From Lachnoclostridium sp. UBA1175 (GTDB lineage: Bacteria; Bacillota; Clostridia; Lachnospirales; Lachnospiraceae), in assembly GCA_002311665.1 (NCBI GenBank), contig DBYX01000022.1, positions 62,001-126,000 on the forward strand: DNA of 64,000 nt, written 5' to 3'. Every line of letters starts with the position of its first letter. Position 1 is the first letter of the stretch. The notes under the pieces are model-generated. The model did no database searches, was not told the DNA's origin, and saw nothing but the letters and a program-made list of their open reading frames with translations. The translations under genes were made by a program, and so were the position numbers. Shown here piece after piece: positions 42,766 to 50,529 of this stretch.

Positions 42766-43830
42766 TTAGAATGTAACCTTCCTGCTCATCGCGATCGCAT
42801 CCTGTGCGTAGTTCAAGCAGTTCTCCGCACTGATCAGACCGCCGATGTATAGATTGTACAGAGCGTCGTCCATAGACTGCATGCCCTGTTTCTTGCTCGT
42901 CTGGATCATCGAAGGGATCTGGAACGCCTTACCCTCACGGATGAGGTTTCGAACGGCGCTGGTTCCCATCATAACCTCGAATGCCGCCACACGGCCGGAG
43001 CCGGTCTGGATCGGCAACAGCTGCTGCGAGATAACGCACTCGATAACGCTCGCGAGCTGAACTCGGATCTGCTGCTGCTGATGCGGCGGGAAAACGTCGA
43101 TAACACGGTTGATGGTGTCTGCCGCGTTGTTCGTGTGGAGCGTGGAGAACACCAGGTGGCCGGTCTCGGCGGCGGTGATGGCTGTCTGGATCGTCTCCAG
43201 GTCTCGCATCTCACCGACGAGGATAACGTCCGGGTCTTCACGGAGGGCTGCTCGAAGCGCTCCCGCGTAACTCTCGGTGTCATCGCCGATCTCTCGCTGG
43301 TTCACGATGGACTTCTCGTGCCTGTGCAGGTACTCGATCGGGTCCTCCATCGTGATGATATGCTTGCTGTATGTCTTGTTGATCATATTGATAAGAGAAG
43401 CGAGTGTGGTCGACTTGCCCGAACCGGTAGCACCGGTTACAAGCACCAGGCCTCTCTTTCTCTGGCACAGCTCCTGCACGGAAGCCGGAAGTCCGAGTTC
43501 TCTCGGCGCCGGGATCTTGAACGGCAGAAGTCTCATGACCATTGCGAGCGTACCGCGCTGCTTGAATACGTTTACACGGAAACGTCCGCGTCCGTACAGC
43601 GAGTGCGCGAAGTCGATCTCGCCTGTCTTCTCCATCGTCTCGACCAATCGGTCGTTATCCGCGAACAGCGGAACCACGAGCTCCTCGATCTGTTCGGGTG
43701 TCAGCTTATCGCTGTCGAGCGGTCTCAGGTCTCCATCGATTCGGAATATAACCGGACGGCCTGCCGTGATGTGAATATCCGATGCGTGTCGGTCGACGGC
43801 TTCCTGGAGGATCTCATCCAATTCTCTCAT
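42766..43830 (-). CDS. pilT: Type IV pilus retraction ATPase
   Basis: A 354-residue ATPase. The Walker A motif GATGSGKSTTLAS is at about residues 132-144, followed by the Asp and His boxes (TMEDPIEYLH, STLHTNNAADT). The C-terminal AVRNLIREGK is the AIRNLIRE signature of PilT, needed for retraction and absent from PilB. So the pilus is probably dynamic and supports twitching, DNA uptake or surface sensing. The ATG at 43830 (MRELDE) has AAAGGA upstream. Confidence 0.96.
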   Translation of the reverse strand: MRELDEILQEAVDRHASDIHITAGRPVIFRIDGDLRPLDSDKLTPEQIEELVVPLFADNDRLVETMEKTGEIDFAHSLYGRGRFRVNVFKQRGTLAMVMRLLPFKIPAPRELGLPASVQELCQRKRGLVLVTGATGSGKSTTLASLINMINKTYSKHIITMEDPIEYLHRHEKSIVNQREIGDDTESYAGALRAALREDPDVILVGEMRDLETIQTAITAAETGHLVFSTLHTNNAADTINRVIDVFPPHQQQQIRVQLASVIECVISQQLLPIQTGSGRVAAFEVMMGTSAVRNLIREGKAFQIPSMIQTSKKQGMQSMDDALYNLYIGGLISAENCLNYAQDAIAMSRKVTF

Positions 43831-43920
43831 ACAGCTGTCAGTTCCTTTCATTTTCTACCGAGGTCCCGAAGGGTCCCGGCGTTTTCCCAATCTATATATC
43901 ATCCTGTCGAAAAATGCCTG

Positions 43921-45621
43921 TTACTCTTCGAAGGATACGCGCAACATCTCGGAGTAGGAGGTGATGCCCTGCAGGCAGCAGCGAACGGAGCTCATACGGA
44001 GCGTGCTCATTCCCTCTTCGAGGGCTGCCTTCTTAAGAACTTCGGAATCTTCCTTGTGGGAAATGATCTTCTTCAGTCTCGGCGTGATCTCCATGATCTC
44101 ATACACACCGATTCGTCCCTTATAACCCTTGTTGCAGTTCTGGCAACCGACCGGATCGTAGAGAACGACATCGCCTGCGCCGGCGGGAATACCCATCGTC
44201 TCCTTCTCCTCCTCGGTGGCAAGACGTTCTTTCTTGCACTTCGGGCAGAGGCGGCGAACCAGTCGCTGTGCGATAACACCGACAACGGAGTCGGCGATCA
44301 GGTAACTCTCAACACCCATATCCATCAGACGGGCGATCGTCGCCGCGGAGCTGTTGGTGTGGAGGGTACTTACAACCAGGTGACCGGTGATGGACGCCTG
44401 TACGGCGATACCGGCGGTCTCACCGTCTCGGATCTCACCGATCATGATGATGTCCGGGTCCTGTCGCAGGATGGAACGGAGCGCCGATGCGAAGGTAAGT
44501 CCTGCCTTCACGTTAACGTGTACCTGGTTGATACCGTTGATGTTCGCCTCGACAGGGTCCTCAACGGTGATGATATTCACTTCTTCTCGGTTCAGCTCCG
44601 AAAGCGCCGTGTAAAGGGTGGTCGACTTACCGGAACCGGTAGGACCCGTAACAAGGATGATGCCGTGCGGGTTCGCCAGGATGTGGTCGAACACCTTCAT
44701 CTCCTCGTCGGAGAAACCGAGGTCCTTCTTGTTTCTCGTCAATGCCGTCTTCATAGCAAGTCGCATAACGCACTTCTCGCCGTAGTAGGTCGGCAGGATG
44801 GAAACACGGATATCGTACTCGACTCGGTCGACCGTCTGGCTGATACGACCGTCCTGCGGCTTTCTCTTCTCGGAGATATCCATGCCGCCGATGATCTTCA
44901 GTCGGGCGATGATCGCGGGCAGAAGCCCGATGTCGTATGTGATCTGTTCAAAGAGCGCACCGTCGATTCGGTATCTGACTCGAACCTTCGTCTCGAGCGC
45001 CTCGACATGAATATCGGATGCTCTCTGGCGAGCTGCGGATTCGATCATGTTTCGAACCAGGATGACGATCGGGGAGTCGCTGACTTCGTCGGCATCTTCT
45101 TCCTCGCCGGCCATCATCTTGCTCTCACGTTCCTTCGTGTACGCTTCAGCCGCTGCAAGGGAGTCGGCGTTACCGAAGTGGCGGTCGATGGCAACCATAA
45201 CATCGGACGTCGTCGCGATGTACGGTTCGATCTCCAGATGAGTGATCATCTGAAGGTCATCGAGTGCGTTCATATCCATCGGGTCGGCCATTGCCACCCG
45301 AAGGGTGTTCGGGTTGTTCGGCGCGTACGCGAACGGGATCAACATATATTTGCGAAGAACGGCCGCCGGAATAAGTCCGAGAACGTCCTCCGGGATCTTC
45401 AGCTGTGCCGGGTTCACCATCTCCACGCCCAACTGTCTCGTGAGCGCTCTCGTGATGTTCGTCTCCGTGGTGAAGTTCAACTCCACCAGGATCTCACCCA
45501 GTCGCTTCTCGCTGGTGCGCTTAACTTCGAGCGCCTGCTCCAGCTGTTCCTGCGTGATAACACCTTCCTGAATCAGCATGTCGCCGAGTCGTCTTTTTCT
45601 GCGGTATACCTCACCGGCCAT
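43921..45621 (-). CDS. pilB: Type IV pilus extension ATPase
   Basis: A 566-residue GspE/PilB ATPase. The N-terminal MshEN domain (RLGDMLIQEGVITQEQLEQA) binds c-di-GMP in some relatives. The Walker A motif GPTGSGKSTTLYTAL, Asp box, Walker B region and the zinc tetracysteine (CPKC and CQNC) follow. It drives pilin polymerisation. GGGAGG precedes the ATG at 45621. It is the first gene of the operon, about 65 bases after the promoter. Confidence 0.96.
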   Translation of the reverse strand: MAGEVYRRKRRLGDMLIQEGVITQEQLEQALEVKRTSEKRLGEILVELNFTTETNITRALTRQLGVEMVNPAQLKIPEDVLGLIPAAVLRKYMLIPFAYAPNNPNTLRVAMADPMDMNALDDLQMITHLEIEPYIATTSDVMVAIDRHFGNADSLAAAEAYTKERESKMMAGEEEDADEVSDSPIVILVRNMIESAARQRASDIHVEALETKVRVRYRIDGALFEQITYDIGLLPAIIARLKIIGGMDISEKRKPQDGRISQTVDRVEYDIRVSILPTYYGEKCVMRLAMKTALTRNKKDLGFSDEEMKVFDHILANPHGIILVTGPTGSGKSTTLYTALSELNREEVNIITVEDPVEANINGINQVHVNVKAGLTFASALRSILRQDPDIIMIGEIRDGETAGIAVQASITGHLVVSTLHTNSSAATIARLMDMGVESYLIADSVVGVIAQRLVRRLCPKCKKERLATEEEKETMGIPAGAGDVVLYDPVGCQNCNKGYKGRIGVYEIMEITPRLKKIISHKEDSEVLKKAALEEGMSTLRMSSVRCCLQGITSYSEMLRVSFEE

Positions 45622-45693
45622 ATGCCGTATCCTCCCGATCCGATGCAGTTCACGACAGGTTCGCGTGTGCCTTGCATGCTTTTGTTTACCCAA

Positions 45694-45722
45694 ATCATAC
45701 CACTTTTGAATAAAATGCGCAA
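45694..45722 (-). promoter_or_regulatory. Promoter of the pil operon
   Basis: On the minus strand TTGCGC (45722-45717), a 17-bp spacer and TATGAT (45699-45694), about 65 bases before pilB. Confidence 0.72.
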
Positions 45723-46208
45723 GGTTTTAACCGTAAAAACTGTGCAAATTATCGTAAAAAACGGCGTGTTTTACGCAGTTTTTTATAGAAACACAACATA
45801 TTGTGGTGTTCCTGCATAAAATCGCCTAATTGTAGTGCAACGTTTTGTAAATATTCTTTTAACGTTACAGCTGCTTGCGGCGCCCAATTTCAATTATTTG
45901 CATTTTTTGCAATAATTTTTGTCACGGTTTGTAAACAAATTGTAAACGATTGTAAATTTGTTCACAATTGCCGTGATTTCGTCACCGCACAGCGCCCTGC
46001 CATAATACTTTCTATCATATTATATGTCAAGAGGAATTTTCTATATTTTTGATGGGTTTTCTTAGGCTGTTTCGTAGAATATCGGAAAATGCGTCATTTC
46101 CCGCGCAGCGCGATCCCCGGATTATGTCATCTTTTTTGTCATCCGAAGCGCAATGTCTCGCGCGCCTTTGTTTTTGTAGGATTTACCCATTTTTCGACGT
46201 TTTAACTA
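45723..46208. promoter_or_regulatory. AT-rich intergenic region with helically phased TTGTAAA repeats
   Basis: No convincing gene. This stretch between pilB (minus) and a GT2 gene (plus) is much more AT-rich than the rest of the window. Three TTGTAAA copies start at 45929, 45939 and 45949, exactly 10 bp (one helix turn) apart. They are flanked by TCACGG (45922-45927) and its complement CCGTGA (45971-45976). A further TTGTAAA is at 45846. The middle copy also resembles a CcpA site (two mismatches). It looks like a protein-binding region; the regulator is unknown. Confidence 0.5.
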
Positions 46209-46237
46209 TTGTTTGTTGTAGATTTTTATGATAATAT
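46209..46237 (+). promoter_or_regulatory. Promoter of the GT2 gene at 46274
   Basis: TTGTTT at 46209-46214, a 17-bp spacer and TAATAT at 46232-46237, giving a short leader of about 30 bases with AAGGAGGA. Confidence 0.65.
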
Positions 46238-46273
46238 TGTTGCTAAGACCACCACGTAAGGAGGATTCTATTC

Positions 46274-47086
46274 ATGGCAAGAGACACCATCACCGTTATT
46301 ATGGCTGTTTATAATGTAGCTGCGACGATCACCGAGACGATCCGAAGCGTCCTGAATCAGACCTACCGTGACCTTAAGCTCCTGATCATCGACGACTGCT
46401 CCACCGACGGTTCCGACTTCATTCTGAAGAATTTTGCGAAGGAAGATCCGCGTATCACATACGTTCGTATGCAGACGAACCAGGGCGTTGCGTATGTCCG
46501 CAACTACGGCCTTGAGCATGCGAAGACCGAGTGGGTCGCTTTCTTCGACGGCGACGACATCTGGCGTGAGGATAAGCTCGAGAAGCAGGTCAGCCTGCGC
46601 GACCGTATGCTGCGCGGCGACGTTCCGATGTATCTCGACAACGGCGATCCGAACCCGATGTATCCGGCGATCATTTTCTCCGGCACCGCATATATGGACT
46701 ACAAGGGCAACCGCTACGGCTACGTGCTGCACGCACCCGAGTCCGTAACGTACAAGAAGCTCCTGAAGCAGAATGTCATCTCATTCTCCTCCGCGCTGGT
46801 CAACAAGACGGTTATGGAGAAGTTCCCTGTCGACGGCAACCTGCACGAAGATTTCTACGCATGGCTTCTCGTCCTCAAGAAGGGCTTCGTTGCATACGGC
46901 ATCGACGAGCCTCTGATGACCTACCGCATCGACCGCGACTCCGCGTCGGGCAACAAATGGGCGGCAGCGAAGAAGAACTACAATGTTTACAAGAAGCTGC
47001 GCTTCGGCTCCCTCAAGTCGCTGTACTATATGTTCTGCTACGCGAGAAGAAATTCCGCGAAGTACAACAAGATCAAGAAGAGCTGA
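46274..47086 (+). CDS. Glycosyltransferase family 2
   Basis: A 270-residue GT2 enzyme: ITVIMAVYNVAATITETIRS, LIIDDCSTDGS and FFDGDDIW are the donor- and metal-binding blocks. It is at the short end of the family and lacks membrane helices. An AAGGAGGA site precedes the ATG, and the gene has its own promoter and terminator. It resembles capsule glycosyltransferases of the TuaG/WfgS type, but the sugar is unknown. It lies away from the main glycan operon, next to another GT2 gene read from the other strand. Confidence 0.93.
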   Translation: MARDTITVIMAVYNVAATITETIRSVLNQTYRDLKLLIIDDCSTDGSDFILKNFAKEDPRITYVRMQTNQGVAYVRNYGLEHAKTEWVAFFDGDDIWREDKLEKQVSLRDRMLRGDVPMYLDNGDPNPMYPAIIFSGTAYMDYKGNRYGYVLHAPESVTYKKLLKQNVISFSSALVNKTVMEKFPVDGNLHEDFYAWLLVLKKGFVAYGIDEPLMTYRIDRDSASGNKWAAAKKNYNVYKKLRFGSLKSLYYMFCYARRNSAKYNKIKKS

Positions 47087-47110
47087 TCCGACCGAACAGA
47101 CAAAAAATCA

Positions 47111-47137
47111 AGCCCCCGGAAATCCGGGGGCTTTTTC
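47111..47137 (+). terminator. Terminator of the GT2 gene
   Basis: A 9-bp GC-rich stem (47111-47119 with 47124-47132, loop AAAT) followed by T5, 25 bases past the stop. Confidence 0.9.
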
Positions 47138-47172
47138 CTGTTGTTGTGAATTGCTTTTTACAGTCGCCGGTC

Positions 47173-47336
47173 GGCGTCGCCTGTTACTTCTTGGCGCTGC
47201 CTGTTACTTGCTGCTTGCAGGCGTCGCCTGTCACTCCTTGGCGCTGCCTGCTACTTGCTGCTTGCAGGCGTCACCTGTCACTCCTTGGCGCTGCCTGCTA
47301 CCTGTCGCTTGCCGGCGTCGTCCGTCACTCCTTCTT
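47173..47336. repeat. 47-bp tandem repeat, about 3.5 copies
   Basis: Copies start at 47173, 47220 and 47267, with a diverged partial copy at 47314, each 47 bp. The unit contains the dyad CAGGCG-T-CGCCTG at the junction. The array fills the space between two convergent glycosyltransferase genes and its last partial copy runs over the stop codon of the minus-strand gene at 47325. Confidence 0.88.
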
Positions 47337-48374
47337 GTTGCCGTCCTCCGTTGACGCGGCATCTATTTTGCCGACGCCGTATCTCTTCCGCACAAGCCAC
47401 GAGATCGGCCGGTAGCCGAGGCATTTGAAGCGGAACAGGAATCGCACCGCGCGGTTCGGCAGCTTCGAGTAGACCTTCGGGTAGTTGGCGCGGACGCTCT
47501 CGCCGAGCTCGCGGATGAAATCGCGGTAGCGTGTCATCGGCGGGAACGACAGCCAGATGCGGGTCTGCGTGACGACGAGACGCGACAGTTCGTACTCGAG
47601 GTACTTGAGGAGCGCGTTGCTCGTGTCAGCCTCCTTCTCTCTGTCGTAAAATTCGAAGATCCGCGTCATCACGAGCCGATGGTCCGACACGTACTGTTGC
47701 ATGCGGTTGATGTTCATACTCTGCTTCGGACGCCCCACGCGGTACTGGTACACCGGAAGGTCGTAGAAGCGAAGCGTGTGCACGTACGGCATCGGGTAGA
47801 GGGCGTACTCCACGTCGACATAGAAGCATTTTTCGTCAATCGTGATGTCGTTCGCCTGCATCAGATCCGTGCGGTAGTTCAGCTGATGAATGCGAATGTA
47901 TGGCATATCCGCGATCTCGCCGAAGGTGTACGGCTTGTCGCAGTCGATATAGTGGTAAATGTCGTACCGGTCCTCGGGCATAACCTTCCATGTCACATCC
48001 TGCACCGTGTTGTAGCGCGTGACGATGACATCCTCGGTCGCCGTGCGCAGCTTCTCGACAAGCTGGGCAAATGCTTCGCCGTCAACCCAGTCGTCGCCGT
48101 CAAGGATGCGCAGATATTTGCCGGTCGCCGCCAGGATGCCCGCGTTGATCGCTGATCCGTGGCCGCCGTTCTGCTTGTTGATCACGCGCACCGTCCCGTG
48201 GTACTTCCGCGCGAACGCCTCCGCCAGGTCGTGCGTCGAATCCGTCGACCCGTCGTTGACCAGGATGACCTCGATCTCCTCGTTGCAGCCGGCCTCCACC
48301 ATGGAGTTCACGCACTTTTCAATGTATTGTTCGACATTGTACGAAGGAACAATGATCGTGAGAACCTTCTCCAT
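47325..48374 (-). CDS. Glycosyltransferase family 2 with structured leader
   Basis: A 349-residue GT2 enzyme: LTIIVPSYNVEQYIEKCVNS, LVNDGSTDST and ILDGDDWVDG; the C-terminal half is basic and probably membrane-associated. The ATG at 48374 follows AAAGGAGGT, which is buried in a perfect 12-bp hairpin (see the leader entry). The 3' end merges into a 47-bp tandem repeat, so the last residues (about DGNKKE) may not be conserved. It is downstream of a priming transferase on the same strand but separated by over 700 bases of repeat-rich DNA. Confidence 0.92.
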   Translation of the reverse strand: MEKVLTIIVPSYNVEQYIEKCVNSMVEAGCNEEIEVILVNDGSTDSTHDLAEAFARKYHGTVRVINKQNGGHGSAINAGILAATGKYLRILDGDDWVDGEAFAQLVEKLRTATEDVIVTRYNTVQDVTWKVMPEDRYDIYHYIDCDKPYTFGEIADMPYIRIHQLNYRTDLMQANDITIDEKCFYVDVEYALYPMPYVHTLRFYDLPVYQYRVGRPKQSMNINRMQQYVSDHRLVMTRIFEFYDREKEADTSNALLKYLEYELSRLVVTQTRIWLSFPPMTRYRDFIRELGESVRANYPKVYSKLPNRAVRFLFRFKCLGYRPISWLVRKRYGVGKIDAASTEDGNKKE

Positions 48375-48380
48375 ACGTGC

Positions 48381-48493
48381 ACCTCCTTTTCGGAATGAAA
48401 TGAACGAAAAGGAGGTCGATTGCACGAGGATTACGCAGTGCAATCGGGCAACTGCGAAAAACGCGAAGCTGTTTTCGCAATAGCTCCTTTTCG
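48381..48493 (-). promoter_or_regulatory. Candidate translational switch in the leader of the GT2 gene
   Basis: In message order: an 11-base arm (48493-48483), hairpin B (48479-48472 with 48460-48453), hairpin A (9 bp, 48446-48438 with 48425-48417), an anti-Shine-Dalgarno strand ACCTCCTTTTCG (48416-48405), a 12-base loop and the strand CGAAAAGGAGGT (48392-48381) holding the ribosome-binding site of the ATG at 48374. The anti-Shine-Dalgarno strand can pair perfectly with the ribosome-binding strand or, with one mismatch in 12, with the upstream arm. The two pairings exclude each other. No known riboswitch class was recognised; the ligand or trigger is unknown. Confidence 0.6.
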
Positions 48494-48596
48494 GAAATTC
48501 ATGTGGCGGAACCCGCGGGTAAACGCCGGGGGCGGTGAGCCCTCGTTCCCGGGCGGATTTCCGGTCAATACAGACTAACTCACTTTTTCAAGCCTC
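48494..48596 (-). other. GC-rich structured part of the leader
   Basis: A run of GC-rich short complementary blocks (for example GGAAC/GTTCC and CCGGG/CCCGG, about 48510-48575) that could form a folded RNA upstream of the Shine-Dalgarno switch. I recognise no riboswitch family. Confidence 0.35.
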
Positions 48597-48777
48597 AAGT
48601 CCGTATGATATTTTGGTCGTTTCCCTATTTGTGCCGTCTTTCGTCAATTAGTCCGTAATACCCTTTTTCCCAATACGGACTAAACGGCCGATTATCCCAA
48701 GCCGGTCGGTAAAAAAACAAGATTTTCCTTTGCTCGCCGTCTTTGATGCCACGACACGGCACAAAAAATACGGACTT
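48597..48777. repeat. Nested inverted repeats built on AGTCCGTA
   Basis: Three pairs of complementary 10-base arms are nested: 48597-48606 with 48768-48777, 48628-48637 with 48756-48765, and 48648-48657 with 48674-48683. The outer and inner pairs share AGTCCGTA/TACGGACT, so this 8-mer occurs four times. The inner pair would form a hairpin at the predicted 5' end of the GT2 message. Confidence 0.75.
48691..48720 (-). promoter_or_regulatory. Possible promoter of the GT2 leader
   Basis: On the minus strand TTGTTT (48720-48715), an 18-bp spacer and GATAAT (48696-48691). Transcription would start near 48684, giving a leader of about 310 bases. Confidence 0.42.
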
Positions 48778-48830
48778 ACAAGAAAAAGACAGCAACAAGT
48801 CTGACACGGTCCGGATCAGACAAGCAAACT

Positions 48831-48998
48831 ACCGTCCCTAAAAGGCTTCCCCGCTCGGAATCTTCCGCTTAAGCCCCGAAACCACCGTCCCTAAAAGGCT
48901 TCCTCGCCCGGAATCTTCCGCTTAAGCCCCGAAACTACCGTCCCTAAAAGGCTTCCTCGCCCGGAATCTTCCGCTTAAGCCCCGAAACTACCGTCCCC
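48831..48998. repeat. 53-bp tandem repeat, three copies plus a partial
   Basis: Copies start at 48831, 48884 and 48937 with a partial copy at 48990. The second and third are nearly identical. Each unit contains an imperfect dyad: outer GGCTT/AAGCC and inner CGGAA-TC-TTCCG. Units abut directly with no spacers, so this is not CRISPR. Confidence 0.9.
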
Positions 48999-49025
48999 GC
49001 CAATATATCTCCCGTTGGCGGACAA

Positions 49026-49121
49026 CATCAAGACGAATTCGCCCGTGTCAAGCTGCGCATGACGGAGCGACGCATCATGTCGCCCCGTCATGCGTACAGT
49101 TTGACACAATTCGTCTTGATG
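49026..49121. repeat. 96-bp imperfect palindrome
   Basis: Nested arms: 14 bp CATCAAGACGAATT at the left end with its complement at the right end, then GTGTCAA/TTGACAC, GCATGACGG/CCGTCATGC and GCGAC/GTCGC near the centre. As RNA it would be a long hairpin. It lies just past the stop of the second priming transferase, next to the 53-bp array. A 7-bp hairpin without T-tract (49123-49140) overlaps that stop. Confidence 0.85.
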
Positions 49122-49138
49122 CAAAGCACGATAGTGCT

Positions 49139-50455
49139 TTAGAAGCCTTCCGTGCTGTCTTCTTTCAGCATCACCAGCACCGTCTGCAGCATCAGCTTCA
49201 GGTCGAGCCACAGGCTGTAGCTCTGAATATACATAAGGTCAAGCATCAGCTTTTCCTTGTTGGTCGTGTTGTATTTGCCTTCGATCTGGGCGAAGCCGGT
49301 GAGGCCGGCCTTCACACGAAGGCGGTATTCGTACTCGGGGTAGTTGCCGTCGAAACCGTGCAGATACACGAGCTGCTCGGGGCGCGGGCCGACGAGGCTC
49401 ATGCTTCCGCCGAGGATGTTCAAAAACTGCGGCAACTCGTCAAGGCGCGTGGCGCGCAGGATGCGACCGGCGCGGGTGACGCGGTTGTCGGTCTCCTGCA
49501 TCGGCTTCGTCGCCTCGCTCTCGATCATCGTGCGGAACTTGTAGATCTTGAACGGTTTGCCGCCCTTGGTCGCGCGCAGCTGCGTGAAGAAGACTTTGCC
49601 GTGGTCGTCAAGCTTGATCATCAGAGCGCTCAGCAAAAACAGCGGCAGCGTGAGGATCAGCAGGATCGACGCGCCGATGATGTCGAACGTGCGCTTCATA
49701 AAGCGCTCCGCGAGCGTCAGTTCCGTCTTGGCGGACGCGAAGATCAGAGCGTCTCCGAACATTCGGTACTCGCTCGTCACCTCGACGATATCGCAGATCT
49801 CGGGCGTGAAGAGAATGTTCTTGCCGCGCCCGTAGCTGTATTCCACTATTTTCCGACGAGTCTCCATCGGGATGTCGGTGAGGAAAATGTTGTCGAACTT
49901 CTCGATCTCCTCGCGAAGCCACGGCTCGGTATACGAAACGACCTTGTCGCCGGGGATCTGCGAGGCTCTGTTGCGGATGTTGTCGAGCATTTTCGGCTGG
50001 TCCGTGTCGAGATTGACAACGTAGAGCGTGTGGCTGTTGCGCGTCGCGTAATAGTAGATATTGAAACCGAGCCGCACGAGCAGAAGTGTCAGGATGCCCT
50101 GCGTCGCGACGGTGAACAGAAGCATTCCGAGGCTGCTCAGAAGCAGACTTCCGTCGGTGATGACCTTGGTCGTCGCACAGATCCACAGGAACACGACGAG
50201 GTCTGTCAGCCAGGTGATGATAAACGCACTGTTCTGCACGTTTTTCTTACTTTTCTTACCGATATCGTAACCACCGTAGATAGCCATGAACATGACATGC
50301 ACGACGACAAATACGGCGACCGTGACGGCCGCGCTCTTGATGTCCTCGCGGATCGCCGGGTTGTGGATCGCCTGGAACGCGTAGAAAAGCGCTACCACGC
50401 CGACGAACATTGTCAACTTGACCAGACCGATCAGAAATCTCCAGAAATCGTTCAT
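49139..50455 (-). CDS. Priming sugar-phosphate transferase (WbaP/WecA-independent PHPT family)
   Basis: A 438-residue polyisoprenyl-phosphate hexose-1-phosphate transferase with about four N-terminal membrane helices, a CoA-binding-like middle domain and a catalytic domain (about 235-438) with IYKFRTM, TRLDELPQFLNILGGSMSLVGPRPEQ (about 335-360) and VKAGLTGFAQIEGKY. It transfers sugar-1-phosphate to undecaprenyl phosphate to start a glycan. It is the second such enzyme in the window and lacks the DUF4422 extension of the first, suggesting a separate glycan or an alternative first sugar. It has its own promoter and no immediate gene partner downstream. Confidence 0.94.
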   Translation of the reverse strand: MNDFWRFLIGLVKLTMFVGVVALFYAFQAIHNPAIREDIKSAAVTVAVFVVVHVMFMAIYGGYDIGKKSKKNVQNSAFIITWLTDLVVFLWICATTKVITDGSLLLSSLGMLLFTVATQGILTLLLVRLGFNIYYYATRNSHTLYVVNLDTDQPKMLDNIRNRASQIPGDKVVSYTEPWLREEIEKFDNIFLTDIPMETRRKIVEYSYGRGKNILFTPEICDIVEVTSEYRMFGDALIFASAKTELTLAERFMKRTFDIIGASILLILTLPLFLLSALMIKLDDHGKVFFTQLRATKGGKPFKIYKFRTMIESEATKPMQETDNRVTRAGRILRATRLDELPQFLNILGGSMSLVGPRPEQLVYLHGFDGNYPEYEYRLRVKAGLTGFAQIEGKYNTTNKEKLMLDLMYIQSYSLWLDLKLMLQTVLVMLKEDSTEGF

Positions 50456-50529
50456 GGCTCCCCCTAAGGTGTACTCAACTCACTTCTGTGCGCACACGGT
50501 TCCCTCTCTCGAGTGAATCGGTATTTTTC

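Noticed and set aside
43081..45819. A 912-codon open frame on the plus strand over pilT and pilB
   Set aside because: It is a shadow of two well-supported ATPase genes; composition is low-information and no domain is seen.
45801..46231. Two small plus-strand frames of 83 and 60 codons in the AT-rich region
   Set aside because: No ribosome-binding sites, Cys/Phe-rich composition caused by low GC, and overlap with the promoter region of the GT2 gene.
48625..48807. A 60-codon minus-strand frame in the repeat-rich region
   Set aside because: It runs through the nested inverted repeats and lacks a ribosome-binding site; the DNA structure explains the region better.
48831..48998. CRISPR array
   Set aside because: The repeat units are 53 bp and directly adjacent, without unique spacers, and there are no cas genes.
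49026..49121. Integron attC site
   Set aside because: It is an imperfect palindrome of the right size, but the terminal core sites (GTTRRRY and its partner) are missing and no integrase is nearby.
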